DNA of 64,000 nt from Chimonanthus salicifolius. Its lineage: Eukaryota > Streptophyta > Magnoliopsida > Laurales > Calycanthaceae. This document shows, piece by piece, positions 25,601-39,800 of the stretch. Numbering within the stretch: position 1 is the first letter of the stretch; every line of letters starts with the position of its first letter. Position numbers and translations under genes: made by a program. The notes beneath the pieces were generated by a model. The model saw only the letters and a list, made by a program, of their open reading frames with translations. It was not told the DNA's origin and did no database searches. The DNA is taken from the NCBI GenBank assembly GCA_013350335.1, contig CM023533.1:26952869-27016868 (forward strand), written 5' to 3'.

Positions 25601-28600
25601 CTGCACCTTCGGCAGGCAAGAAGAAAGAAGAAGAGATAAAGGAAAAGGCTAAGCCTTAATCAATTTCTTTAATAATCCATAGAGTATCATCTTTATTAGA
25701 TCCATAGGTATTTATAGGAAAACACTAATTCGAAAATAGCATAAGAATCTAAAACGGGAAAGCGACCGACCTAGCCTCTTTACTAAAGTAGGACTCCAAT
25801 GAAAATAACAAATAAGTTTCCTAAGTAATCTAGGACACCTACTTAGAAAAACAAAATTAACAAAATAGAATCTACTAAAAATAAATAAAATAAAAATAGT
25901 AGTGGATCTTCGCATTGGATCTTCTGCTGTCCTACATCACAATACATGCTTATAAAAGTGCTTGGAAGCTCAATTGCCAATACAATTTGGTGCTTTGAAT
26001 TCATAGTGTTGTATATTGTTAGTATTGGTGAAATCAAGACACAAATCCATGAATCTACATATATTTTGAACTTTGAAGTATCTAAATGAGTGCACCTAGC
26101 ATTATTAGGGCTTGTGTCTAGACATGTGCCTTGCGCCTTTAGGCTTGAAGATCCTTTGGCGCCTTGATTGCTCCTTGTGCCTTGACTACTATGGGAAGCG
26201 GTAAAGAAGGATACGATAGATTGTAGGATAATGGAGGGTATGATTTTTTATAGGATAGGATGGGAGAGAAGAGTTTAAAAAGACGACTTCAAATAAATAG
26301 GATAAGTGGCTTTGATGATGATGATGATTGGCCTAATAGTTCATTCTCTTGCACCTATCCAAAAAAAAAAAAGCACCCTTGGAAAACTTGTGTTACCCTG
26401 TCAATGTTTCAAACCTCGTATAGTGATCAGGCTTATGCGGTTAAAGATTAATATTAGTGGAAAATATGATTCCATGTGGACTGTTTTTGTTTGCATAATT
26501 TAACAATCAGGAGCCTTGTGATATTTTTTTCTTGTTTCTTTTTTTAAGAACTCAAAAGCCATATAATTCATTATTGACTAGTATTTTCATCAGCTTGGGG
26601 TGTTTGAGATGTCACAACTGGGCTTGCAAGCTGTCTCTAATCCCAGTGAGATATTCTTGAGCGAAGATTACTCAGAGTCTGATGTTCTGGCTGGACTTGC
26701 TGTTGCTGTAATTATTGATGGTTCTCGAAGTTTTCTTATTGAGATTCAGGTATTTTTGATAAATCCTTATTTCATAACTGATTTATCTTTTCTTCTGCTA
26801 GGAAGCAATTTTTTTTTGAAAGGTTGTTAGGAAACAATTCTTCCTTCCATTAGAAATTAGATTTTTGTCTTTTTTTATACATCTCTCTCTAAATGTAATA
26901 GATTTGCATAGCTGAAAGCCAACCTCTCCATTTGAAGTCATTTATCATTTTGTACCAAGCAATCTTTTAGAATCCATTTCTCTAAGCTGTGTGCCCTTAA
27001 AATTTTCTTTATCATGGTCTTTTTGTTTGAATGTTGTCTAAGATTATATTTTCAAGTCTAAATTATCATATAAAGGTTCATAGCACAATACGAATGTAAG
27101 ACCTTAAATTCTCTGTAATTTCCTTTATAGTTCTCCACTAGTGCAAGGTGCATTTGAAACATCTGCAGATATTTTTGTGCAGGCATTATGTTCTTCTGGC
27201 TCAACTACAAATCAGTTCAATGGGGTCCGAGATAGCAGAGCCGAAATGATTATTTCTGTGAGTAGCTTGTATCTTAGATCTTTTAAAATTGTCACAGACC
27301 ATGCATGTTAGCTGCAGACATTCCTCAGTAAATATTCCTCAGCAACTTCAAAGGTCTACATGAAGTTTTCTTCTGGACTCAAGAAGCCTTTCTGAGGAGT
27401 TGAATATCAAGTTCTGTACTTTGTCAAGTTATGATATAGAACTGTAAGAAAATTGTCATAGATCACAGTTCATACAAATGACTTGGGACCAGCAATTACC
27501 ATATAAGTACTAAAATGTGCCAAGTGCATGACAGCATGACACGTTTCTGCAAAATTTATCATCCTTCCTTGAGTGAAAAGAGTCTTGTCCGTCATCACCA
27601 TAATTCACTAACCATCCCAGATTTAAATAATAAGATCAACAGCCTTCTCCTTGCCACATACTAATGCGTTTCCTTGGAAGTACAGTGAAAGACTCACAAT
27701 TCTACTGAATACTTGTTACTCAGAGGAAGTGATGGGAGCATTAAATTGAGGCATTCCTCTTAATTGGCATCAGTGGAATGGAAGGAGATGGTGGGAAGAA
27801 TATATAAAAAAAAAAAAAAGAAGAGTCAACTGGGACAGTGTAGACACCCAATTTTACCCAGATCCATTTTTTGCATGAATTGACTCCAATTAAGCCCAAT
27901 AAAGCCTCAATCCACACTCCAAACAACTCAAGTAGATCCCATAACTTAATTTGGAACCAAACCCAACCCAGATTTGTCACAAAAGCTTAAACTGTGCATG
28001 TTGCCGTTATGCGGGATAACTTTGTAAAGGCTGTGGGACAATTTTGTAGGGGCTGATAATGCAAAGTAAAAATATGATTTTGACCCTTTTGGCCTCCATG
28101 TAGCTTGTAATGTCATCACCGTGATGATTAGAACCAAATCTGACTCAAACCCGACGTGGAAGGCCGAAATTTGCATTTTTGTCATTGATTTTGATGTACC
28201 TTGGAAAACCCTGTTGTTTCTTCTCTCCAAATGCTCCACAAGATTGGAAATAAAGACATTCTTGACAATTGGCTTTTAGCATTTACTGCTGCTGTTTTTT
28301 TTTTGGAGCAGTAACAATGGTAATTCATTGAATAAAAAAGTATAAGTACAACAAAAGAAAATAGGTCTAACAGCAATAGACCTAAAAGAGAACCAAAAAC
28401 AAGAAAAGAAAAAACAAAATACAATCACAAGGTACAAATCAGAAACTACAATCAAATATCCCCTCCGTCCAAAATGCAATCAAATGGTCATTCTCAAAAA
28501 GTCAAAGGAAGAATACTTTTGAGAATCCGTTATCAACTCCCAACATTTGCTTTGATTGAGGATCTAGGCATTTGATTAATTTAGACAGATCCCTTGGCAT

Positions 28601-31600
28601 ATACCAGCAGGTCACAAGAGCTGTAAGAAGAAATACCAGATTTGGGAGGCAAAGGGGCAACAAATGAATAAATGGTCAATATTCTCTTCTTACCTGAGAT
28701 GCATGGAACAAATGCTGACCAAAGACCATCTGACGCAGGACAAGACAAAAGGTGACCCTAAAGGTGACCCTAAATGCCTAAATGCGATTTATGCAATAAT
28801 AAGAAACTAAATGAGGCTGAAATTAAAATTAAAATTAATAATAACAATTAGAATAATAAAATCTCCCACAAATAATCAATAAAATTCAGAGGATTCAATG
28901 TAAGTAATAAAATCACAATCCAAACCATGTCATAGCTCAAAGTAGAAGGCTCTCAAAACCAAGAGGAATATCAGACCACACAAACAGTGATGTGTAAAAC
29001 AAAGTGGGACAGCAGGAACAGGCTTAAGGAAAGCAGGACAGGTGTATGAGAGGGTTTAAAAGGCTTAAGGAAAGCAGGACAGGTGTATGGGAGGGTTTTA
29101 AAAGGCTTAAGGAGAGCAAGACAGGTGTATAAACAGCAGATCTGGCTTCTAGAGGGGCTGAAGTCAGCTTACGATACAGATCTGAAGTGTATTGACAGAT
29201 CTGGAATTCTGGGATGTTCTAACAGCAATTTGGCAGGTCTAACGTACAGATCTGGGACTGTGGAATGAAGTTGCAGAAAGATGGCAGGCCTGGGAAGGGA
29301 CAGCAATGGGTTTTGGTACAGGTTAGGGTGGCAGAAATCAGTAGGATTGAGAGAGTAGGTGGCGGCACAAGGAGAGGTGAATAGGTGGGGGTTTAAGGCT
29401 GGATCTGAGTTTTGGAGGTCAGTAACAATAAGGAGGAAGGATCAGCTATGTCTTTTGCAGAAAAGAGAAGAGAGAAGAGAGAAGATACTCGTACCTGGAG
29501 GAAGAAGAAGGAGGAGGAGGGCTTCACGCCTTTCGGTTTCTCACCGCAATCAATCGCATGTAGCAGCAAGAGAATTTCTTTATTTCATCGTAAAAACTGT
29601 CTTTGCCCAAAGGGCTACAAAGCCTTATATAAAGAATCACTTACTTAAAATAAAATAAAGCAAAACTACAACACTACCCTTGCTTAAAATAAAACTAACT
29701 AAAACTGGAAATAGCAAGTAAAGAAAAAGGCAACCCTTGCTTAAAATAAACACACAAAATAGAAAAACTGGAAATAGCAAGTAAGAAAAATAGCAGCAGC
29801 ACAGCAGGATGATGCACCGCATCAATCCCCCCATCTGAGAAAAACTCGACCTCGAGTTCAAACAGATGAGAAGACACGAATCTTCCCACGCACGCGTCTT
29901 CCCAGTGTAGGGTCTTCATAGTGCAAACACGCGCACGTGAGGTCTTCAATGTCAACCAAGTGAATCTTCATCAAGCCATAATGATGGAGTTGGAGCGGCT
30001 CTTTTCCGTCGTCGCTGATAGACTCGAAAACCTGTTATGTCATTGCTGTCATCTTTTGCTGTCGAAGAAGAGGGCACCTCTGACGAAACAAAACTCCGAT
30101 ATCTCTCTAGAAGGTCTGGATCAAGTCGTTGTAGCTCACTTTCTGTCAACCATGTGGCGTCTGTAATCGGTCTGTTTTTCCACTTCACAAGATACTTCTG
30201 ATAACCTCCAGCACGTGTAGAAACAACTTCCTCATCCAGAATAGATTCTATCTCATCTCTCTTAGGTGGCAAGGAAGGTAAAGTAGGTAAAGGCTGTGAA
30301 GACTGGGAAGGTTCATGCCATGGGTCATGAAGTGGGTCAGGTAGGCCAGTAGAATGGTTAAGGGATTGATATGATGATGGGCTTACAGGTGTAGCTGTTG
30401 GGCCTTGGAAAGGGACTAAATCTTCCACATTGAAAGTAGGACTAATACCCATATTAGATGGTAGGTCTACAATGTATGCATTGGATCCAACTCGCCTCAA
30501 AATTTTGAAAGGCCCTGCACTACGAGCATGTAACTTTTTCACAGTTCCTTGTGGGAACCGCTCAGGTCTTATGCGGATCATCACATAATCACCCACATTA
30601 AATTCTTTGAATCTACGATGAGTATCTGCAACAGATTTATACGCTTCATTGCTCATATTAATTTTTCTTTTAATTTCAGCATGCAATTCATGTATGCGAT
30701 ATGCAAATGATGATGCAGACTCAGATGGCCTATTTGACAAAGACATGGGAATGAGATCTATAGGCTTCCTAGGCTTATAACCATGCATGACTTCAAAGGG
30801 ACTCATACCTATAGATCTATTGATCGAACTATTATACGCAAACTCCGCAATCGGTAGAACAACATCCCACGTTCGCGTATTCTCACCAACCAGACAACGC
30901 AACAGATTTCCTAAGCTACGATTAACTACCTCAGTCTGTCCATCAGTCTGAGGATGATACGCAGACGAAAACTGTAACCTAGTACCCATCATGTGCCATA
31001 GGGTCTTCCAAAAATAACTCATGAACCTAACATCCCTATCTGACACAATCGTCTTTGGTAACCCATGTAGTCTCACTATTTCTCCAAAAAATATCTTAGC
31101 AATATTAGAAGCATCGGAGGTTTTAAAACACGGAAGGAAATGGGCCATTTTAGAAAAACGGTCCACAACCACCAAAATGGAATCGTACTTCTTAATAGTC
31201 TTCGGAAGTCCAAGTACGAAGTCCATACTGATATCCTGCCAAGGAGCATGGGGAACTGGCAAAGGCGTATACAATCCCGTATTTTGCTTCCTTTGCTTTG
31301 CCAGTTGGCAAGTTCGACATTGCCCAATGATTTTAGCCACATCTCTCTTGAGACTAGGCCAATAAAACTTGTCTTCAACCAGGGCAATCGTCTTGTCTCT
31401 CCCAAAATGTCCGGCCATACCTCCGGCATGTAACTCCCAAACAAGAAAATCACGCAGGGAAGTTCGAGGAATGCAGAGTTTACTTCCTTTAAATAATAAA
31501 TTATCCACCATGAGAAACTCTTTATTACTCCGTTCTTGGTCACTCAAGAGTGAAGCATACAACTCCCCAAAATCCGGGCATGTGGGATATTCATCCTTCA

Positions 31601-34600
31601 ATTGCTCAAACCCGGTCACCTCTACACTCATGGAGTGTATTAGTGCAACCCTACGACTCAATGCATCAGCTGGCTTGTTCTCAACCCCGGCCTTGTGTTT
31701 CAACACAAAAGTGTATTCCTGAAGACATTGAACCCAATTGGCATGTCTTGAGTTTAACTTTTTCTGTGAATTGAGATATCTCAAGGCCTCATGGTCCGAG
31801 TACAAAACGAATTCGTGTGGCAAAAGGTAATGTCTCCAATGACGGAGTGCTTGCCTAACCGCATAGAACTCTTTGTCATAGGTGGAATATCGCTGTTTGG
31901 CTTCATTCAACTTCTCACTAAAGTAAGCGACAGGATGTCCTTCCTGACTTAGGACTCCACCTATACCAACACCAGATGCATCACACGCAACTTCAAAGAC
32001 TTTGGAGAAGTCTGGTAGTCGCATGACAGGAGCTTCGACCAAACGAGTCTTGATCTCCTGGAAAGCTTTCGAGGCTGCTTTAGTCCATTGGAACTCCCCT
32101 TTTTTAAGGCAATCCGTGATAGGAGCTGTGATGGAACTAAACCCTCGGATAAACCGCCTATAGAAGGTAGCTAAGCCGTGAAAGCTTCGTACCTCATGTA
32201 TATTCCGCGGTTCGGGCCAACTTACTATGGCCTTGATCTTTTCGGGGTCCGCTGACATACCTTCAGATGAAACCACAAACCCTAAGAAAATAACCCTATT
32301 CGACATGAATGTGCACTTCTTCAGGTTTGCGTATAATTTTTCAGTCCGAAGAGCCTCACAGACTAACCTCAAATGCTGCAAGTGTTGTTCCTGAGAGGTA
32401 CTATAGATAAGGATGTCATCAAAATATACCACCAAGAACTTACCCATAAAAGGTCTCAACACTTGAGTCATTACCCGCATAAATGTACTGGGAGCATTGG
32501 TCAAACCAAAAGGCATAACCATCCACTCGTACAGACCATCTTTCGTCTTGAAGGCTGTCTTCCATTCATCTCCTGGTCTAATGCGGATTTGATGATATCC
32601 ACTCTTGAGGTCAATTTTTGAAAAGATAGTAGCACGGGCCATCATGTCAAGCATGTCATCGAGACGTGGGATTGGAAATCTATATTTGACAGTGATCTTA
32701 TTAATAGCCCTGCTGTCTATACACATGCGCCAAGTGCCGTCTTTCTTGGGTGTCAGGAGGGCTGGCACAGCGCACGGGCTTAAACTCTCTTTGATGAATC
32801 CCTTTTGTAGAAGCTCATCTACTTGACGCTTCAACTCTTCATGCTCCTTAGGGTTCATCCTATAATGAGGCAGATTTGGCAAAGTCGCCCCAGGGATAAG
32901 ATCTATGGCATGTTGTATGTCCCGCATGGGAGGTAGTTCATTTGGCAAATCAGATGGGAATACATCTTGAAATTCCTTAAAGACCGGAACTACAACCTCT
33001 GGCAACTCAGTACCAACCTCAGGAGAGGTCTCTCTCGACACTAGGGCATACACAACCGAAGTTTCACTAGTCTCTCTTTCAAATTCTTTAGCAGCAATGA
33101 TATGTAGAGACTTGGACTGGGTCTTTGATGGGGTTTTCGGTTTGTCCCTCTTTGTGTCATCCTGTTTTGAGTGAGGGGGCCTAGGTTGCATAGGGAGGAT
33201 TTTGATCTTCTTACCATTATGCTCAAAGCTACACGTGTTCGCTTGACCGAACAGTGTCACATCATTATCAAACAACCAAGGACGACCCAAAATAATGTGT
33301 CCTACGCCCATAGGGATTACATCACACCACACAGTGTCCTGATAGGTGAGGATCTGAATGGGCACGGGGCACCGATGAGTGATCGGGATTGACGTATCAT
33401 TGACCCACGCAACTCGATGAGGATTAGGATGAGGTTCAGTCTTCAAACCCAATCGAGCAACCGCACTGGTGGATACGACATTTGCACAACTTCCACTATC
33501 CACAATCAATTTGCAAGATTTCCCACCGCACTTAATGTAAGTGTGGAAAATAGTTGTGCGCTTCCAATCTTCTGAGGGTTGAGATCGAGCAAAGGCACAT
33601 CTAACTACTGCAAGAAAATCTGCATCGATCTCCTCATCAAGTTCCTCATCACTCGAAGGATATTCACCCTGAAATTGAGCTTCTATGCCATCTTCATGGG
33701 CAATCTCTTCAATGGGTGGTTCTCCCAACAAAAGGGCTCTTTCCTGGTTCCTGGTCTTAGTAGGACATTCACGAGCAAAATGCCCGAATCCCTGACAGTA
33801 GTAACACTGAGGACCATTCCTAGAAGAGCTCGCACCAGAAGCTCCCTTAAAACTTGCATCCTTGTTCTTGGATGGAGTACTGGTGGCTTGTTTGGGTTGA
33901 CTCACCGTATTCTGCCGAGATCCTTGCAGATTAGGCCTAGAATTGGCACCCCGAGAGTCAAAATGCTTTGGAGGATTCGGCTTAAAGTAACCTTCTAAAC
34001 CTTGGACTATTTGGTAAGTTTCCTCCAAAGTTTCCACCCCATGTAAGATAAGCTCACGCTGGAACTCAGGACGAAGACCTACTCTAAACCTAGAAAGGGT
34101 TTGGCTGGGGTCCTCATCCAACTCGCATCTCATAAGGAACTCATCAAACTTCTCAATGTACTCATCAATGGTCTGGTTGCCCTGACGTAGAGAGTTCCAT
34201 TGGTCAATGAGTTTTTGCTTGTATCTGAGAGGGATATACTTTTCTTTCAAATATTCTTTCATCTCATCCCAATGCAGATTGACGGCTTCAACTCCTTGCC
34301 TCCGGAGTTTATGTTCCACTGTGGTCCAGAAAAGTCGAGCTTGTCCCACCAATTTCATTTTGGCAAAACGGACCCTACGAGGTTCCGACATATCATGCCA
34401 CTCAAAGTAGAGATCCATGTCTGACAACCAATCTGAGAAAACCTTAGGGTCTGCTCGTCCCTTAAATTCAGGGGCTTCTAATCGCACGTTCTTTAAAGCA
34501 CGTTCCTCATGGTTGATGGGTTCCTGATGCCTGTGTGGCTGTTGGAATCTACCATGACCAAATCTGCGGCCTCTATGGTCTCGATTCCTAAAATTCTCAT

Positions 34601-36796
34601 TATCCTCATGAACTGACCCATTCTCATCATTCCTAGGGGTTTCAAGGACTTCAATCCGGTTTCTCAAGTTGGTCATGTCAGTACCTAAGGTATCTTGACC
34701 TCTCTTAAGGTCAGTGAGCCGGGCATCTAATTGGGCAAAGGCCTGAGTAAACCAAACTGGGGGTTGATCTCCGGACATTTCGCTGGATGGTTCGGACTCT
34801 TTCTGATAGGTAACTCCACTCCTAGTGGTCATGCACGGATACACGCACTAGTGTTCCTCTAGACTCACAAATATAGGGATTAATTCTGACTATATGCTAT
34901 GACTTAAATCTATATGCAATGAATGTTTTTTTTTTTAATTATTATTTTTAAAAAAAAAAAATAATAAATAAATTAAATAAATAAATTTTTTTTTTTTCCT
35001 AAAATAAAAATAAGATGCAACTTAAGACCGTGGGTGTTTAAGAAAACAACCCAACCTTGCTCTGATACCAAATTTGACGCAGGACAAGACAAAAGGTGAC
35101 CCTAAAGGTGACCCTAAATGCCTAAATGCGATTTATGCAATAATAAGAAACTAAATGAGGCTGAAATTAAAATTAAAATTAATAATAACAATTAGAATAA
35201 TAAAATCTCCCACAAATAATCAATAAAATTCAGAGGATTCAATGTAAGTAATAAAATCACAATCCAAACCATGTCATAGCTCAAAGTAGAAGGCTCTCAA
35301 AACCAAGAGGAATATCAGACCACACAAACAGTGATGTGTAAAACAAAGTGGGACAGCAGGAACAGGCTTAAGGAAAGCAGGACAGGTGTATGAGAGGGTT
35401 TAAAAGGCTTAAGGAAAGCAGGACAGGTGTATGGGAGGGTTTTAAAAGGCTTAAGGAGAGCAAGACAGGTGTATAAACAGCAGATCTGGCTTCTAGAGGG
35501 GCTGAAGTCAGCTTACGATACAGATCTGAAGTGTATTGACAGATCTGGAATTCTGGGATGTTCTAACAGCAATTTGGCAGGTCTAACGTACAGATCTGGG
35601 ACTGTGGAATGAAGTTGCAGAAAGATGGCAGGCCTGGGAAGGGACAGCAATGGGTTTTGGTACAGGTTAGGGTGGCAGAAATCAGTAGGATTGAGAGAGT
35701 AGGTGGCGGCACAAGGAGAGGTGAATAGGTGGGGGTTTAAGGCTGGATCTGAGTTTTGGAGGTCAGTAACAATAAGGAGGAAGGATCAGCTATGTCTTTT
35801 GCAGAAAAGAGAAGAGAGAAGAGAGAAGATACTCGTACCTGGAGGAAGAAGAAGGAGGAGGAGGGCTTCACGCCTTTCGGTTTCTCACCGCAATCAATCG
35901 CATGTAGCAGCAAGAGAATTTCTTTATTTCATCGTAAAAACTGTCTTTGCCCAAAGGGCTACAAAGCCTTATATAAAGAATCACTTACTTAAAATAAAAT
36001 AAAGCAAAACTACAACACTACCCTTGCTTAAAATAAAACTAACTAAAACTGGAAATAGCAAGTAAAGAAAAAGGCAACCCTTGCTTAAAATAAACACACA
36101 AAAATAGAAAAACTGGAAATAGCAAGTAAGAAAAATAGCAGCAGCACAGCAGGATGATGCACCGCATCACCATCTCCTACTAGGGATGGGAACGAGTTGG
36201 GCTTAAGTTGTGTCAAGCTAGAGCCGAGTTATCAAGGGGAAAGCATGAGCTTGGCTCGAGCTCGATTATCAAGTGAAATGACCGAGCCTGACCTAAGCTC
36301 GACAAAGTTCGATCAGCCCAATTAAAGTCCGAACCCAATTATGGGCCCAAAAGCAAGTATTTTCGTATAAGTATTTGAGTAATAAAACTAATTAAAGTTA
36401 ATTTTCTATGAAGTATAAATTTTAATTATTGTTCAATTATTAAATTATTTAATTATAAAATAATCATTAAGTAAAGTGTATGTTAGGTAACAAGTTCAAA
36501 TCATGTATGAATTTTTCTATTTTTGGCAGAATTCCAATTGGATGGATTGAAAGGTTACTTAATGTCTTACATGTATACCAAATTTCATCCCAAAACACAA
36601 ATTGAAGCCACATGATTTTAGTGGTCAAAGCCAACAGATGTTAGTAATAAAGATGCTTGTTGATTTTTACCACTAGGTTCAAGTGGCATTCATCTGAATT
36701 TTTGGATGAAATGTATTATACATTTATACGTATAGGTAATTTAGTGAAATTTCAATCTAACTGGTTAGATTTTTATAATTCTCAAAAAGTTTGATA

Positions 36797-36827
<31 letters not shown>

Positions 36828-39800
36828 GAGTTATATGTCTAAATAATCGGGTTGGGTTTGGCCTTTCGGGCTGGCACATACATAAGCCCGAGCTTGGCCT
36901 GAATAATAATTGTGCTTTATATTTTTTTGTCCAAGCCCAGCCTTATCATAAATTGGTTGAAATTTTTTTGCTCAAACCCACCTTTTCTCATGCCGATTTC
37001 TTTAGGCTTTTGGGCTTTTAGGCCAATTCCTATCCCTACCTACTCCTAAGTCAATTGTTATAATTTGTCCATTCCACCTAGCCAACTGAACCCCTATTCT
37101 AAGAGGCACCCGATGCTTCCAAATTCTAGGATTGATAGGATCTCGTCTTTCCAAAGCAAGGATATGACAAAAGACTTCACCGTGAAAACTCCATTGTAGC
37201 TAGGAACCCAAAGTTGTTGATCATGCCTTCTCCAGAAATGAAAACACCTTCAATTACGTAAGGGCATTCATAGGATACCCAATGAAATTAATTTGGAGAG
37301 CATCTTCAATTACGTATGCGCAACCACTAATGTTTAGAACCATTTTGGTGAGACAACAGAGTTCCTTGTTGGAATATGACTCTATCAAGAATCCACTTTA
37401 AGCACATAGTTGTTCGCACTAATCATGGACGACTTAACATCATGAATCCAATATGAAATGCTACAACAGTTTCCTATGCTTTTTGCGGACGATACAATAT
37501 TGTTTATCTTTAAAAAAAAATAGTATTGATTGGTGAAACAAAACAAGAATTCAATTCTAAGTTAGATATGTAGAGGAGAATGTTGGAGTCAAATGGTTTG
37601 AGAATTAGTAGAACTAAAACAGAATACATAGAAATGCAACTTTAGTCGTCTAGACGATAGTGAGGCTAACTCAATAAAAATGGGAAACGAATTAGTTTTA
37701 CATTGCGATAAATTTAGATACTTGGGCTTTATAGTACAATCTCAAGAAGGTTTTGAGATATAACAAATATGATAGGAGTGGGTGGGCAACATGTACCCCT
37801 TCACCTAAAAGGTCAAGTTTTATAAAACAATTATTAGATTTACGATGCTTTATGGAGCAGAGTATTGGACAATGAAAAAATGACAAATAAACAAAGTCAG
37901 GACAGTGGAGATGCGTATGTTACGTCAGATGAGTGGTTTAACCCTAAATAATAGAGTTAGAAATAAATGCATTAGAGATAGTTAAAAGATAGCTCCGATA
38001 GATGACAATTTGAGAGAAACTCGTATTAGATGGTTTGGTCATGTTAGTGGAATACCAAGCACAACACCAGTGCGTAGAGTGAAGACGTTACGAATCAAAG
38101 GCACTAGGAGGAGAGGATGCCTTTCTAAAACATGGAAGGAAGGGATAAAAAAGAACATCTTAGACTGTTGAGTGACTGATGGTATGGTTTATACATGGTT
38201 AATTGGAGAAGAAGAACTCATAAAGCCGACTCCAAAGAGATGAAAATATTGGCTAATGATGATGATGTTACCTGCATTATGTGGAAACTGTAATACAATA
38301 AAATAAAATATTTGATTTTTGATAGATATGTTTTGAATGTAACATTTAAATGTCCCATTTAAAAAGTGACTTTTAGATATCACAGTGTCAATGTCTCATC
38401 TCTTTAGTAGTGGTCTTGTCCAATGCCATTATACCATCTTCGACACCAACATGTGTTGGTGCTCAAGCTATTATATGATAAAATACAGCATGGTAGGAGG
38501 CTGATAATGTTTTACTTTTTGCTTCAGTTTGCTAATATAATCCTCTTGGCGTGTATCATGCATCATAGGCTATACTACTTTGGTTCTTTGAAATGATAAT
38601 ATAGTCATGTTGGATTTTTCATTGATTCCTTTAGTTCTATTTTATTATTGTTTCATAAACAACAAAGTATCATTGCACCTTTTTTCTATGAATCCAACTA
38701 AAATAGGGAAATGTTTGTTATTCCATTATTTTCAGTGATATTTTACCCATTACTTTTTGTTGATGTTATTTTTACATGCTTTTGTTTTGAAATATATATA
38801 TATTTTTAAATCTAGTCAAACATTTTGTTGAATGTTGAATCCGGGAATCCTATTTTTGGGATTTGTCAAAATGGACATCTTGTATTGGTGTTGGATTATG
38901 ACACAAGTACCAATATCCATGCATAATCACAGGGGATCTTTTAAGATGTTTTTTACCTTATATGGAGTCATTGCACTTGCTATCTTTCTTGTTTGTCCTT
39001 CTAACAATGACTAGAATTTGGGCATAACTTTTCCCATTATACTATATTGATCCTAGTCTGTAAAAAGTATGTGTTGATTCTTTTCATATTCTGATTGATT
39101 AGCTGACCATTCTTTTCATGTTTATAGATTCTTATCAAGCAGGCAGGCCTAAAACTCAAGGACAGTGTAAGTTCATATCAAATTCTCTCCATTCTCTCCT
39201 TATTGATGTATTATGTATTGATGCTTGTTTGATATACATTGTAATCTTTTCTTAAGGAAGTTGAATTGGCCCTTAAGATTTTTACCATAGTTGATCTTTG
39301 TAACATAGCATTTTATTGCATCTCAATGCAATATACAAGATGTTCATAACTACCAACTTAGAAGAAATCATTGATATACTAATTCTGAAATGACAAATAG
39401 CACATAGAAGGATTCATATTGTCATTGAGAAATGATTGATATTTATCCCACAGAGGAATTCTATTTCTGCTCTTGTTTTACTAGAATGCAAACCGACCAG
39501 TTACATGTCTTGTAGCATGAAATATGAATATTTCTTTGCATTATCATCTACAAGAAAAGGTTAAAAGCAACATTAATTTCTATACAGGGGTGGTCCCTCC
39601 TAACCCCTTATGGTACAATTACAATGGTACACACACCATGCACATGTAGCTGCAGCCGACCAACGTTGAAAGTGATGGATCCATTTGAAAGAGCTGTTTT
39701 TGAATATGTGGCTCACTAAAAATGACTTAGATTAGATCAATTAAGCTATTTTGATGGGCCTACTATAGTTGTTTAATCTCTAAAATGCCAGATGTTCAAA

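Larger units (their letters stand above)
24280..26319 (+). mobile_element. RTE-type LINE remnant 2 (RADA intron 9), carrying nested insertions
   Basis: Degenerate RT is readable: [16 protein letters not shown] near 24285, [21 protein letters not shown] near 24442-24500, a damaged YADD region ([11 protein letters not shown]) near 24620, and [10 protein letters not shown] near 24995. The 3' end comes after the nested element: GGCTTTGATGATGATGATGATTGG at about 26300-26320. Stops and frameshifts are frequent. A TIR element occupies 25300-26191. Confidence 0.75.
28731..36169 (-). mobile_element. Ty3/gypsy chromovirus LTR retrotransposon, apparently full-length and recent
   Basis: The element is flanked by the exact 5-bp duplication CCATC (28726-28730 and 36170-36174). 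Its LTRs (28731-29824 and 35075-36169, 1,094 and 1,095 bp) appear identical by eye except for one A in a poly-A run. It is transcribed leftward. A tRNA-Met-type primer binding site and a purine-rich tract sit next to the correct LTRs, and a single uninterrupted Gag-Pol frame fills the interior. It lies in RADA intron 11, antisense to the gene, and is nested inside a LINE. Near-identical LTRs and an intact frame imply a recent insertion that may be polymorphic. Confidence 0.96.
28299..37415 (-). mobile_element. LINE split by the Ty3/gypsy element and a hAT-like element
   Basis: The poly-T run at 28297-28307 followed by GGAGCAGTAACAATGG marks the 3' end on the minus strand. Decayed zf-RVT-type sequence lies at 28560-28730, then the Ty3/gypsy insertion (28731-36169) and a hAT-like element (about 36179-37040). 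From 37041 the minus strand again reads [13 protein letters not shown] near 37160-37200, a stretch that normally precedes zf-RVT. The order on both sides of the insertions is consistent with one original LINE copy. The 5' limit is uncertain. Confidence 0.6.

Noticed and set aside
29083..29658. Short plus-strand frames repeated at 35427-36002
   Set aside because: They are identical because they lie in the two LTRs, not because of a duplicated gene.
31021..34424. Numerous plus-strand frames of 60-140 codons
   Set aside because: They are antisense shadows of the Gag-Pol frame on the minus strand.
36801..36825. (TG)n run considered as a separate regulatory repeat
   Set aside because: Simple microsatellite inside a hAT-like element; nothing beyond slippage is indicated.
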